This document shows, piece after piece, positions 45,134 to 54,007 of a DNA stretch of 64,000 bases (its first letter is position 1; every line of letters starts with the position of its first letter). The notes beneath the pieces are model-generated. The model did no database searches and was not told where the DNA came from. It worked only from the letters and a program-made list of their open reading frames with translations. The DNA is from Nostoc sp. NIES-4103 (lineage in GTDB: Bacteria > Cyanobacteriota > Cyanobacteriia > Cyanobacteriales > Nostocaceae). Both the position numbers and the translations under genes were made by a program. The stretch is from NCBI RefSeq assembly GCF_002368335.1, contig NZ_AP018288.1, positions 2,782,838 through 2,846,837 of the forward strand. Reading direction: 5' to 3'.

Positions 45134-45186
45134 AGAATTTTGGATTTTAGATTTTAGATTAATAACCGATTTATTCTCTCGCCAAT

Positions 45187-46362
45187 GTGATGACTAAAGC
45201 AATACACAGTCCCATCGCTACGAATGTAGATATTATCAATGCACGAGTACCTGGTTACAAGGGCTTGCAGATGCTCTTAGTTAACCATGAGGGCATGATT
45301 GAGCAAATCTTACCCATGGGTACAGTCTTTAAGCGGGTTCCAGCACCAGATTTACAAGTATGGGATGTTGCTGGCGACTGGATTTCTTTGGGTGGAGTCG
45401 ATTTGCAGATTAACGGTGCGTTGGGTTTAGCATTTCCCGATTTAACTGCCGCAGATACTCACTTATTAGAGCAAATTTCGCAATTTTTGTGGAATGTCGG
45501 AGTTGATGGATTTTTACCGACAGTGGTGACAACTTCAGTGGATAATATTCAGCGATCGCTAGCTGTAATTGCTGATTTTCTCCCCAGTCAAAAAGCAGGT
45601 GCCAAAATTCTGGGAGTACATCTAGAAGGGCCGTTTTTGAATTTGCAAAAGCGCGGCGCCCACCCAGCAGAGTATTTGCTACCTTTAACCATCGAAGAAG
45701 TGAAGCGAGTTTTGGGCGATTATGCCCATGTTGTGAAAGTTATTACCTTAGCACCAGAATTAGATGCCACTGGTGAAGTAATTGCATATTTGCGTTCCTT
45801 GGGCATCACCGTTAGTTTAGGACATTCTCAGGCAACAGCCGCCCAAGCACAACATGCTTTTGAACTCGGTGCCACGATGGTAACTCATGCTTTCAACGCT
45901 ATGCCACCATTACATCACCGTGAACCAGGTTTATTAGGGGCAGCAATTATCCATCCAGATGTGATGTGTGGTTTTATTGCGGATGGTCAACATGTTTCGC
46001 CTATCATGTTGCAAATTTTACTCCGTGCTAGCAAAGGATTGTTCTTGGTTAGCGATGCCCTTGCACCACTAGGGCTACCCGATGGAGTGTATCCTTGGGA
46101 CAGTCGGCAAATTGAAGTCAAAAATGGTACTGCACGATTGCCAGATGGCACTTTATCGGGCACAACTTTACCTTTATTGGTGGGAGTGCAGAATTTGGTG
46201 AAGTGGGGAATTTGTGACGTAGAGAAAGCTATTTTACTTGCTACCGATGCACCCAGACAAGCGATCGCTTTACCGGGAATTACCAAGAGTCAAGCTGCTA
46301 ATTTATTACGCTGGCATTGGGATGAAAGTACAAAAGAACTAACTTGGCAACGATTGGGCTAA
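45187..46362 (+). CDS. nagA: N-acetylglucosamine-6-phosphate deacetylase
   Basis: The 391-residue amidohydrolase has HLEGPFLNLQKRGAHP (metal-binding Glu), TVSLGHSQA (His), THAFNAMPPLHHREPG and VSDALAPLG (catalytic Asp). GTTLPLLVGVQNLV closes the barrel. It deacetylates GlcNAc-6-P during recycling of cell-wall amino sugars. No nagB is adjacent. Start chosen at ATG 45187 after a CGCCAATGTG leader. Confidence 0.93.
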   Translation: MMTKAIHSPIATNVDIINARVPGYKGLQMLLVNHEGMIEQILPMGTVFKRVPAPDLQVWDVAGDWISLGGVDLQINGALGLAFPDLTAADTHLLEQISQFLWNVGVDGFLPTVVTTSVDNIQRSLAVIADFLPSQKAGAKILGVHLEGPFLNLQKRGAHPAEYLLPLTIEEVKRVLGDYAHVVKVITLAPELDATGEVIAYLRSLGITVSLGHSQATAAQAQHAFELGATMVTHAFNAMPPLHHREPGLLGAAIIHPDVMCGFIADGQHVSPIMLQILLRASKGLFLVSDALAPLGLPDGVYPWDSRQIEVKNGTARLPDGTLSGTTLPLLVGVQNLVKWGICDVEKAILLATDAPRQAIALPGITKSQAANLLRWHWDESTKELTWQRLG

Positions 46363-46516
46363 CTAACATACACCGCTGTGGTGGAGTCGATGCTGCTTGA
46401 GTCCATAGCCGCTATAGGGAGGCTGTTACTTTATTATCAAGCAGGAAAAATTTGCTTAGTATTTATACTGTGATGTACTATAATTTACATTTAGTAACAT
46501 TCTGTAATCAGTAGTA

Positions 46517-47105
46517 ATGTACCAAGCAATAAATAAATTTTTCAAGATAGCAGCTTCTACAGTTGTCGTCACATTGTCTTTGAGTATGTTTTCTACATCC
46601 AAAGCCGCTGCTGTAACTTTTAATTTTTCATACCAATTTAGTAGTGGCAATTTATTATCAGGTAATTTTGAAGGGGATTTAGGATTAGATGGAGATACTA
46701 TCAGTAATATATCTAATCTCAATGCTCAATTTTCTGCTCTACCTGGAGTGACTTAATAACAACGCTAGACTTTTTAGTTCTAACACATCTCTTCCTGCGA
46801 TCGCTTCACTATCTGGAAACCAGGTAGATATTTTTGGTACTAACTTCACATTTGGTAATGGTGAAGGCTTTCTACTTTTCAATTCATTAAATGTTGCAAG
46901 TGTGGGTAATGCAGGTATTAGTGATATATTCTTATTTATTGGTGGCAGCAGAGAATCCGAAAATTTTAATATAAATAGCTGGAAGGCAACTATAGCTTCT
47001 GTTCCTGAACCGTCTGTGATTTTGGGTTTAGCAACGTTAGGAACTGGATTACTTGTATTACGTAAAAAGTCTGCAAAAAATTTCAAACGTACTTTCAATA
47101 GTTGA
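46517..47105 (+). pseudogene. PEP-CTERM-sorted exported protein, frameshifted
   Basis: The first frame (46517-46756) gives a signal peptide (IAASTVVVTLSLSMFSTSKAAA) and a beta-rich start, NFSYQFSSGNLLSGNFEG, but ends at a stop. One base out of register, from about 46747, the reading continues LNNNARLFSSNTSLP, then NSWKATIASVPEPSVILGLA, then LRKKSAKNFKR: a complete PEP-CTERM signal (VPEPS, helix, Lys/Arg tail). Together about 195 residues, which fits a small cyanobacterial PEP-CTERM protein. A one-base deletion or programmed or sequence-error shift explains it. Confidence 0.8.
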
Positions 47106-47242
47106 ACACTCCTGGCTTTGAAAAAACCAGGATTCCTGGAACTGAGTATTGGGTAAAGTTCACAATTATCAAATTCTTCGCTGATAACTGTGAACTGTTC
47201 TCTATCCCCAATCCCTAACCTCCATTGTCCAGTTGCTTTGAC

Positions 47243-47394
47243 GCACAGCCACAAACAGTTTGAGTACAGGCTTCACAGCAGTAGGCCTTGTCATCGTTGA
47301 TCGCTGCTTCTTCAATAGAAATCACGCATAAGCAAGTACCACTTTTGATAAAACTGTCTACTCACTAACACCGAAGCGCGATCGCTACCTGTCA
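47243..47394 (-). pseudogene. Decayed duplicate of the metallothionein gene (smtA)
   Basis: The segment matches the intact gene at 50122-50289 and its upstream region, with two deletions. One removes 30 bp between two GCTTCAC repeats, in frame. The other removes 51 bp containing the start codon, the ribosome-binding site and the first codons. The promoter-side sequence (TTTTGATAAAACTGTCTACT, then CGAAGCGCGATCGC) is kept. It cannot make protein. It begins right at the stop codon of the large repeat gene. Confidence 0.85.
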
Positions 47395-49611
47395 GGTCAA
47401 AGTGCTATAGGAGAAAGAGCTATCTGCAAAGATAAATTTCTCAAAGCCAGTAGTAGACATGGTAATAAAATCACCATTGTTGTTGAAGGTGATGTGGGCA
47501 GGGTTAAGGGTATTTCCAGAAATAACACCAGAAATAGTTATTTCAGAGCGATTGAAACTGCTGAGGTTGAGAGTGTCCCAGCCAGATCCGCCATTAACAG
47601 TTGCAGCACCAAACCCTTTGAAGCAGTCATTTCCTGCACCCAGTTCAATGCTGATCTGGCCACCGATAGTCACTTTCTGTTGAATGCCATCTATGATACT
47701 GGTGGCGATAACTCGGTCATTACCATTGCCAGTCTTGATGGTTCCCTGTCCATAAATGCCATAGGCTGTACCACCAATTGTTGTCGTGGCCTGACCAGTA
47801 ATGATGTCATAACCGTCACCTGTGCTAATAGTTCCATCGTTGAAGATGCCATAGGCGGTGGCGTTTACTTCTAAGCCGTTTCCATAACCTGTAATCCTGT
47901 CCTTACTACTCCCTGTAGCAATGGTGGCGTCTTTAGTGTTCTGGATGCCGATGCCGATCCCAGCTTTGCCGTTGCTGTCGCCGTTGCCGCCGTTGCCGCC
48001 GCTGCCGCCAGTACCAGTGCCAGTAATAGTGTCTTCTCCACCTCCTGTATCCAGTTGGCCACTGTTGCTGATACCAGTTCCAGCTCCTCCATCGCCGCCG
48101 TTGCCAAGACCGTAATAGTCGTCGCCGCCATTGCCGCCGGTACCGGTACCAGTGATACTGTCTTCTTTGTCTCCAGTATTCAGACTGCCACTGTTGCTGA
48201 TACCAGTTCCAGCTAGACCGTCGTTCCCATCTACGACGACATAATAGTAGGCGTCATAGCCGTCCCTACCGCGTCTGCCAGCAGCAGTGCCAGTAATAGT
48301 ATCTTTTCCATCCCCAGTATTTAGACTGCCACTATTGCTGATGTTACCACTGATAGTATCTCCTCCGTCTCCAGTATCCAGTTGACCACTGTTGCTGATG
48401 CTACCACTACTGATAGTATCTCCTCCATCTCCAGTATCCAGTTGACCACTGTTGCTGATGCTACCACTGATAGTATCTCCTCCGTCTCCAGTATCCAGTT
48501 GACCACTGTTGCTGATGCCGTAAACATCGCTGATAGTATCTTCTCCGTCTCCAGTATTTAGACTGCCACTGTTGATGATGCCACCAGTGCCAGTAATAGT
48601 ATCTTTTCCATCTCCAGTATCCAGTTGACCACTGTTGCTGATGCCGATCCCAACTCCGTCATAGCGGACACCGGAATTGTAGTCTGGCGCGCCGTAGCCG
48701 CCGTAGCCGTTGCCAGTGATAGTGTCTTCTCCATCTCCGGTATCCAGTTGACCACTGTTGTTGATACCAATTCCATTTCCACCATTGCCGCTGAAGAAGC
48801 GGCCATCGGCACCATTGCTACCGATACCAGTGCCGATGATAGTGTCTTTCCCATCCCCTGTATTCAGACTGCCACTGTTGTTGATACCAATTCCGTAGCC
48901 GCCATTGCCGCCGTATTCGCCGCCGTAGCCGCCATTGCCGCCGATACCAGTACCAGTGATACTGTCTTCTCCGTTTCCAGTATTCAGACTGCCACTGTTG
49001 TTGATACCGTTTCCGTAGCCGCCATTGCCGCCGTATACGCCGCCGTTGCCGCCGGTACCGATACCAGTGATACTGTCTTCTCCCTCTTTGGTATCTACTT
49101 CGCCACTGTTGTTGATGCCAGTCCCATCTCCGCCTTTGCCACCAATTTCGGTGTTGCTACTGCCGTTGCCGCCAGTACCAGTGCCGGTAATAATGTCTTT
49201 TCCTTCTTTGGTATTCACACTTTTACTGTTGCTGATACCGATTCCGTTGCCACCGTTGCCACCGTTGCCTATGTAGTAGTAGGAGTCGTAGTCGTAGCCC
49301 TCACCGCCGTCACCGCCGGTACTGTTGCCAGTGATACTGTCTTCTCCCTCTCCGGTATCTACTTCACCACTGTTGTTGATGCCGATCGCATCTGAGCCTT
49401 TGCCACCGTAGAAATCAACCTCGTTGTCGATGCCCCTGCTACCACTACTAGTGCCAGTGATAGTATCGTTTCCTGAGAGTGTACGAATGAAACCTTCAGT
49501 TAAAATATCAATACCAATTGCCAAAGATGCATTTAACTCTTCTCCAACTAAACTATCGGCATCGGAGGTACCGATGTAATTGGGGGGAACGCTAAGTTTA
49601 GCCATGATCAA
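47392..49611 (-). CDS. Large Gly/Asp-rich repeat protein, probably secreted or surface
   Basis: The 739-residue protein is built of about 18 imperfect repeats with the pattern GI(N/S)NSG(Q/S)LDTGDGxDTITGTGTGGNG. The GDGxDxIxG words resemble RTX-type calcium-binding nonapeptides (GGxGxDxLx) and would form a parallel beta-roll. Repeat length varies from about 18 to 45 residues, with a compact cluster near the middle (about 370-430). It ends with a different, non-repetitive beta region (AGNDCFKGFGAATVNGGSGWDTL) typical of haemolysin-type ends. No signal peptide, which fits type I export. Function unknown. Confidence 0.75.
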   Translation of the reverse strand: MIMAKLSVPPNYIGTSDADSLVGEELNASLAIGIDILTEGFIRTLSGNDTITGTSSGSRGIDNEVDFYGGKGSDAIGINNSGEVDTGEGEDSITGNSTGGDGGEGYDYDSYYYIGNGGNGGNGIGISNSKSVNTKEGKDIITGTGTGGNGSSNTEIGGKGGDGTGINNSGEVDTKEGEDSITGIGTGGNGGVYGGNGGYGNGINNSGSLNTGNGEDSITGTGIGGNGGYGGEYGGNGGYGIGINNSGSLNTGDGKDTIIGTGIGSNGADGRFFSGNGGNGIGINNSGQLDTGDGEDTITGNGYGGYGAPDYNSGVRYDGVGIGISNSGQLDTGDGKDTITGTGGIINSGSLNTGDGEDTISDVYGISNSGQLDTGDGGDTISGSISNSGQLDTGDGGDTISSGSISNSGQLDTGDGGDTISGNISNSGSLNTGDGKDTITGTAAGRRGRDGYDAYYYVVVDGNDGLAGTGISNSGSLNTGDKEDSITGTGTGGNGGDDYYGLGNGGDGGAGTGISNSGQLDTGGGEDTITGTGTGGSGGNGGNGDSNGKAGIGIGIQNTKDATIATGSSKDRITGYGNGLEVNATAYGIFNDGTISTGDGYDIITGQATTTIGGTAYGIYGQGTIKTGNGNDRVIATSIIDGIQQKVTIGGQISIELGAGNDCFKGFGAATVNGGSGWDTLNLSSFNRSEITISGVISGNTLNPAHITFNNNGDFITMSTTGFEKFIFADSSFSYSTLT

Positions 49612-50121
49612 AATCCTCTAATTTGGGTTGTTACGCTGGTTTCGTCCAATCTGTGATGTTTTGAGGCTGTTATTGCAAATATGATTTGGCTCTTATTTAT
49701 ACTCGTTGTACAACTTATAAACTAAAGCATGCTAAGTATAAGCGAACTACATTAAAAATATACTAGCCTAAATGCATATATACATAAATACATGCATTTA
49801 AACATATCTTGACAAAAACCTTGGTTAACGCTTTTATTTTGAGGTTTATTGAGATTGAGGCCGAAGCCAAAGGCATAGGCACTTAACTTTAATTTTGAAA
49901 AAAACTTGGATTGAGTGTCTTTGAGTCAGACTGTATGCTGAAAAATTTGTCAAAGCGATCGCAATTTAGCAGACGCTATTAAAAGTTAATGCTAGGAGTG
50001 TTTAGTCCTAGCATCTATAAGTCAAAAATAAAAAGGTAAGAGACTTCTAAGAAAATATTCCACTGTTATTGTTCGTTGCTGATTAACACTTAACAGTCAA
50101 CCGTCAACAACATCAGTTTGA
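49612..50121. other. Spacer before the repeat gene, with terminator-like hairpin and operator-like repeat
   Basis: TGCTAGGA, 8 bases and TCCTAGCA (49990-50013) form a perfect 8-bp stem 109 bp after the smtA stop; it may end the smtA transcript although the T-run is weak. AAATGCAT at 49770-49777 and ATGCATTT at 49792-49799 form an inverted repeat upstream of the repeat gene. A TTGACA-like box is at about 49810-49815. No gene. Confidence 0.5.
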
Positions 50122-50289
50122 TCAAGCACAGCCACAAACAGATTGAGTACAGGCTTCACCGTTTGAATGACCATTAGCACAAGCTTCACAGCAGTAGGCT
50201 TTGTCATCCTTGATCACTGCATCTTCAATAGAAATCACGCATAAGCAAGTACCACAGGCGCATTTAACTTGGTTTATAGTTACCGCCAT
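50122..50289 (-). CDS. smtA: Bacterial metallothionein (SmtA/BmtA type), 55 aa
   Basis: The small gene translates to a Cys-rich protein: KCACGTCLCVIS near the start, then YCCEACANGH, then CTQSVCGCA at the end. It has 9 cysteines and one histidine. This is the SmtA arrangement (CxCxxCxC, then YCCxxCAxGH, then CxxxxCxC) that binds four zinc ions and serves zinc/cadmium storage in cyanobacteria. AGGAG lies 11 bases before the ATG. A decayed copy is at 47243-47394. No smtB/aztR repressor is in the window, but an operator-like inverted repeat lies upstream. Confidence 0.92.
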   Translation of the reverse strand: MAVTINQVKCACGTCLCVISIEDAVIKDDKAYCCEACANGHSNGEACTQSVCGCA

Positions 50290-50370
50290 AGCAATACATT
50301 CTCCTTTTTTGATAAAACTGTCTACTCACTAACAGGGAAGCGCGATCGCCACCCGTTCACGAAAAAATAA

Positions 50371-50388
50371 ATTCAGCTTTCACTGAAT
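50371..50388. promoter_or_regulatory. Candidate ArsR/SmtB-type operator
   Basis: ATTCAG, six bases, CTGAAT: a perfect 6-bp inverted repeat with a 6-bp spacer, 82 bp upstream of smtA. SmtB-family repressors bind imperfect inverted repeats of similar half-sites (TGAA/TTCA) in metallothionein promoters. Assignment is by resemblance only. Confidence 0.45.
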
Positions 50389-50462
50389 CTTGCAATCATA
50401 ATAGAACTTTTTGGAAAATTGTAATACTCGCTCAAGCTGTCAATTGGTTATAGTTTTTTGAT

Positions 50463-50861
50463 TTAAAAGTTACATTTCTTATTGCGGCATAATCTATAGT
50501 TACGAAAATGTCCAAATGCCAAAGAAGTTGCTCCTAAAACTGTAGCAACACGTTCACCTTCTTCTGTTAAGAATTCGTGACCGAAAATTGCAGTTCCTAT
50601 CAGAAGCGCCAACCCCAAAATGCCAAACATGATAACTTTTCGGTCTTTATGGTGACTACAACCTTGCGTCAAAGCCAACGCACTTATGGGAAAGACAAAC
50701 CACAAAAGCAGACGGTGAAAGCTTTCGTTAGCAAGAGAAGTTGTTGCCAATGCAGGAAGCATGACTATGACAACTGGTAGGAACAGACAGTGGATTGCAC
50801 ACATGGTAGAAAGTGCGATCGCACTCCTGTCCATCAACATTTGCATTCTTGGGCTACGCAC
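50463..50861 (-). CDS. merC: MerC-domain membrane protein
   Basis: The 132-residue protein has four hydrophobic segments. The MerC signatures are CAIHCLFLP near residue 22 (the first metal-binding Cys pair) and a GCSHHKD loop. A Cys-rich end (HFRNYRLCRNKKC) follows. MerC proteins carry Hg2+ or related soft metals across the inner membrane. It is about 170 bp upstream of smtA, same strand. There is no MerA reductase or MerR regulator nearby, so a general metal-transport role is possible. Confidence 0.85.
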   Translation of the reverse strand: MRSPRMQMLMDRSAIALSTMCAIHCLFLPVVIVMLPALATTSLANESFHRLLLWFVFPISALALTQGCSHHKDRKVIMFGILGLALLIGTAIFGHEFLTEEGERVATVLGATSLAFGHFRNYRLCRNKKCNF

Positions 50862-51173
50862 AAGCAGTACTCCTGATTTTGTTTTAGAAATATATCTTTA
50901 AGAGGATGACAAAAACAAATTTAACATTTTATTTATATTTTTCCCTAAAAATATAATAAACAACCTGCTGACCGTTCACAGCCATCAGTCATCAGTCAAA
51001 ATAATTCGTAATTCGTAATTGTTACTCCACGGCTCTTGCCGTGGACTTGAATCAGGAATCAATTTATTTCTTCCATTAATAAATTAAAGGGGCTTGTATC
51101 TTTAATGAATTCTTAATTACGAATTACGAATTACGAATTACGAATTAGTAATTATTTGGTCAACAACTTCGTA
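50862..51173. repeat. Spacer with inverted heptamer arrays and a hairpin
   Basis: AATTCGTAATTCGTAATT (about 51003-51020) and, inverted, repeated ATTACGA (about 51115-51147) flank a 90-bp segment containing CCACGGC-TCTT-GCCGTGG (51027-51044). It is similar in layout to 44048-44281. No coding content. Confidence 0.7.
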
Positions 51174-53255
51174 TCACGAATTAGGCTCTCCCAGCAACAC
51201 AATTGAACACTTCAATTCTTGAATTACTCGTGTTGTTACTTGACTGACGGCTAACCCACCGGCTGTACGATAACGGACAGAACGCAAAACTGCTAAGTCA
51301 AATGCTTCTGCTTCCCGAATAATAACTCTAGCGACATCATCATCCCTAATTGTTTGAATGTTTGTAGTCACTTGCAATTGACTTTTAGCAGCGATATCAG
51401 ACAATTGAGATGTAAATTTTTCTGTCAAAGTTGGGGGGGTTTTGCGATCTGATACGTGTAACAGTACCACCTCTGCTTGATTGACATCAGCCAAAATTTG
51501 AGCGAACCGCACAGCACCTATGGTTTGTCGCGTTAAGTCTCCAACTGGTACAAGAATTCTTTTGATGGTTGTAGGACTACTCAAAAGACGTGTTACCGCT
51601 ACCTGACAGTGAGAAGACCAGAAAACGCTATCAATTACACTACCAAACAAGCGGGCACGCAAGCCTGTTGTTCGTGACCAACCCATCACCACTAAACTAG
51701 CGTTTTGTTCTCGACTAGCGCGGCTAATTCCTAAAGCTGCATCATCATCAATGCGAATTGCAGGTGACACTTCCACGTCAAATTCTTGACTGATTTCTCT
51801 AGCCAAATTCAATCTTTGCTTACTTTGATTCAGTGCTATTGATAACTGCGGATCATCCATCTGTATATGTGCTTTAGTAATAGCTAATGGCACAATGCGC
51901 CCAGATTCATGACGAGCTAAAAGTGCTGCCATTTCTATCAAATAGCGCTGCGTTTGAGGGTTGTATACTGGCACTATGACAGTGAATGCATCATCGCTTT
52001 TCTCAGCCAATTCATCCTCAGAATTTCCCCACCAAGTTGTGAGTTTATCTGTTTCTAAATCTGCTGGAGAAAGTTGTAATGAACTAGCAAATCTTGCTGT
52101 GATTACTGGGCCGAGAATGGAAGTTACCAGCATCAAGACAATTACACTGTTTAAGACACCTTCATTAATTAAACGTTCACCAGCAGAATTTACTGTTTGA
52201 TAGGCAACCAATGTTGCGGCTAGTGTAGCAGCTACCTGTGGCAGTGACAATGACCACATCGTCAGTAATTCTGCTGTGTTGTAACGGTAAAGTAACTTGG
52301 CGAAGAATGCCGCTATAAATTTGCTGCCAATCAAAGCGACTACAATTGCCAAGGTTAGCCAAATTGAACTTAGAGTTTTGATAAATGCAGGAATATCAAT
52401 TAATAATCCCATGTCTACAAAGAAACAAGGGATAAATAAAACACTGCCAATAAACTCGACTTTTTCTTTAACTGGACTGCGGCCTAGTACATCATTGACT
52501 GCTAAACCTGCTAAAAATGCACCAACAATTTTTTCAACACCAATCACCTGCGCTCCCACAGATGCTAAAAATAATGCTAGTAAGATAAACAAAAACTGGT
52601 TACTTTGTTCATCCCCAGAACGGCGAAAAAATTCTTTTCCAGCCCAGTCAAAGCCAAACAAGACAACAACAGAATAAATTGCTAGTCCACCCAACAAAGT
52701 TACTAAACTCAGGGCTGTAAATTCTCCGGCGTGGATACCAACACAAACGGCTAGCACTAGCAAAGCACCTGTGTCCGTAAAAATTGTGGCACCAATAGTG
52801 ACGGTTACAGCTTCATTCGTGACAACTCCCAGCCGACTCACAATTGGATATGCCAAGAGAGTATGGGAAGCAAGTAAAGAACCAATCAGAACAGAAGCAT
52901 TCCAACTAAAATTAAATAATAGCCCTGTAATAATACCAAAAATCATTGGTACTATAAATGTCAAAAAACCAAACCCTATTGAGCGATTTTTAGTTTTACG
53001 GAACTGTTCTAAATCAATTTCTAAACCTGCCACGAACATCAAATAAATTTTGCCAATATCCGAGAGCAGTTTGATAGTATCAGAATCCGAGTCTAAAAGC
53101 TGTAACCCATTTTTCCCTAATACTACACCTGCCACAAGCAAACCCACTAATCCAGGTAGTTTCAGTTTCTCAAATATCGGAGGTATAGTAAAGATTACGG
53201 TCAGGAGAATGGTAAATGCAATGATAGGACTGTCTGTTAACGAGTTCAGTGTCAT
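51174..53255 (-). CDS. CPA2-family cation/proton antiporter with C-terminal USP domains
   Basis: In this 693-residue protein, residues about 1-395 form 11-13 membrane helices of the KefB/GerN-like Na+(K+)/H+ exchanger fold. Key parts are VAGLEIDLEQFRK, then TDTGALLVLAVCVG, then GVEKIVGAFLAGLAVND and FIPCFFVDMGLLID. Residues about 425-690 hold two universal-stress-protein folds (TVIVPVYNPQTQRYLIEMAALLA; then ILVPVGDLTRQTIGAVRFAQIL), which probably sense nucleotides. It sits in the plasma or thylakoid membrane. Substrate ion unknown. Confidence 0.9.
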   Translation of the reverse strand: MTLNSLTDSPIIAFTILLTVIFTIPPIFEKLKLPGLVGLLVAGVVLGKNGLQLLDSDSDTIKLLSDIGKIYLMFVAGLEIDLEQFRKTKNRSIGFGFLTFIVPMIFGIITGLLFNFSWNASVLIGSLLASHTLLAYPIVSRLGVVTNEAVTVTIGATIFTDTGALLVLAVCVGIHAGEFTALSLVTLLGGLAIYSVVVLFGFDWAGKEFFRRSGDEQSNQFLFILLALFLASVGAQVIGVEKIVGAFLAGLAVNDVLGRSPVKEKVEFIGSVLFIPCFFVDMGLLIDIPAFIKTLSSIWLTLAIVVALIGSKFIAAFFAKLLYRYNTAELLTMWSLSLPQVAATLAATLVAYQTVNSAGERLINEGVLNSVIVLMLVTSILGPVITARFASSLQLSPADLETDKLTTWWGNSEDELAEKSDDAFTVIVPVYNPQTQRYLIEMAALLARHESGRIVPLAITKAHIQMDDPQLSIALNQSKQRLNLAREISQEFDVEVSPAIRIDDDAALGISRASREQNASLVVMGWSRTTGLRARLFGSVIDSVFWSSHCQVAVTRLLSSPTTIKRILVPVGDLTRQTIGAVRFAQILADVNQAEVVLLHVSDRKTPPTLTEKFTSQLSDIAAKSQLQVTTNIQTIRDDDVARVIIREAEAFDLAVLRSVRYRTAGGLAVSQVTTRVIQELKCSIVLLGEPNS

Positions 53256-54007
53256 ATTGAATAAATAAAACTAAATGGTAAAACTCATAACCTGAAAATT
53301 ATTTTACTCTTGATATAGTAGATTACCTAATTATTTAGGTATTATTTAATTCTTATGGGTTACTACCAATTAAATCTTTCACAGCATAAATGTTACGATG
53401 GTATTGTTAATTCTATCTAAAGAAGTGATTTTTTAAGTCTTTGGTCATAAATAGTCAGGACTTACGCAACTGGCACAAGTATTTTCTGCGATGGCAGTCA
53501 ATAGTCAAGAGTCAAGGGTCAAAAATCAGGTTTTTTGGACTTTTGACTTTTGACTTTTGACAACCCAAACGAAAAAAACATGACAATGCGCGTAAGTCCT
53601 AATAGTAATGGAATTTTGCGTAACTAAAATAATCAATGTCTCAAAAGTAATAAAGTTGGTTGAGGTTTAAAAAATCGTCCAACATCAGAGAAGAGAGTTG
53701 GGTTTGAGAAACAATCAAACTTAACTATAGTCAAGGATGAATAAAAAGTAACCACAATAATTTGTAGATTGACAATAATAATTTGTCAATCTATAATTTG
53801 CTTCCAGACTAGAAATTTATCTTAAAATAAACTGGCTGTAGCTGTGCGAAGTTAAAATCACCAGCAGCTAACAAACTCACTTGTCTTGGCACGCAAATAT
53901 CTTCGCATATGTGAGAGACATTAATCTAGAAAAATTTGGAAGAGAGTTCTTAACGGTTGCTATTAGTGATAATTTTAAGCATTGGGAACCCTTAAAAATC
54001 GAAGTTT
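53256..54007. mobile_element. Long spacer with a 146-bp MITE-like element (53456-53601), copy 2
   Basis: The 53456-53601 segment ends in CAGGACTTACGCA and, inverted, TAGGACTTACGC. It is flanked by ATAGT on both sides (53451-53455 and 53602-53606), a 5-bp target duplication like that of copy 1 (35271-35410). Its core has TTTTGAC repeats (about 53538-53562). The rest of the spacer, before chlM, is AT-rich with TAGATTGACAA and its near complement around 53763-53794. No gene. Confidence 0.85.

Noticed and set aside
48625..49395. 256-residue Ala/Val/Ser-rich frame antisense to the repeat protein
   Set aside because: Mirror of the Gly/Asp repeat gene; repeats in the true frame give a consistent beta-roll pattern.
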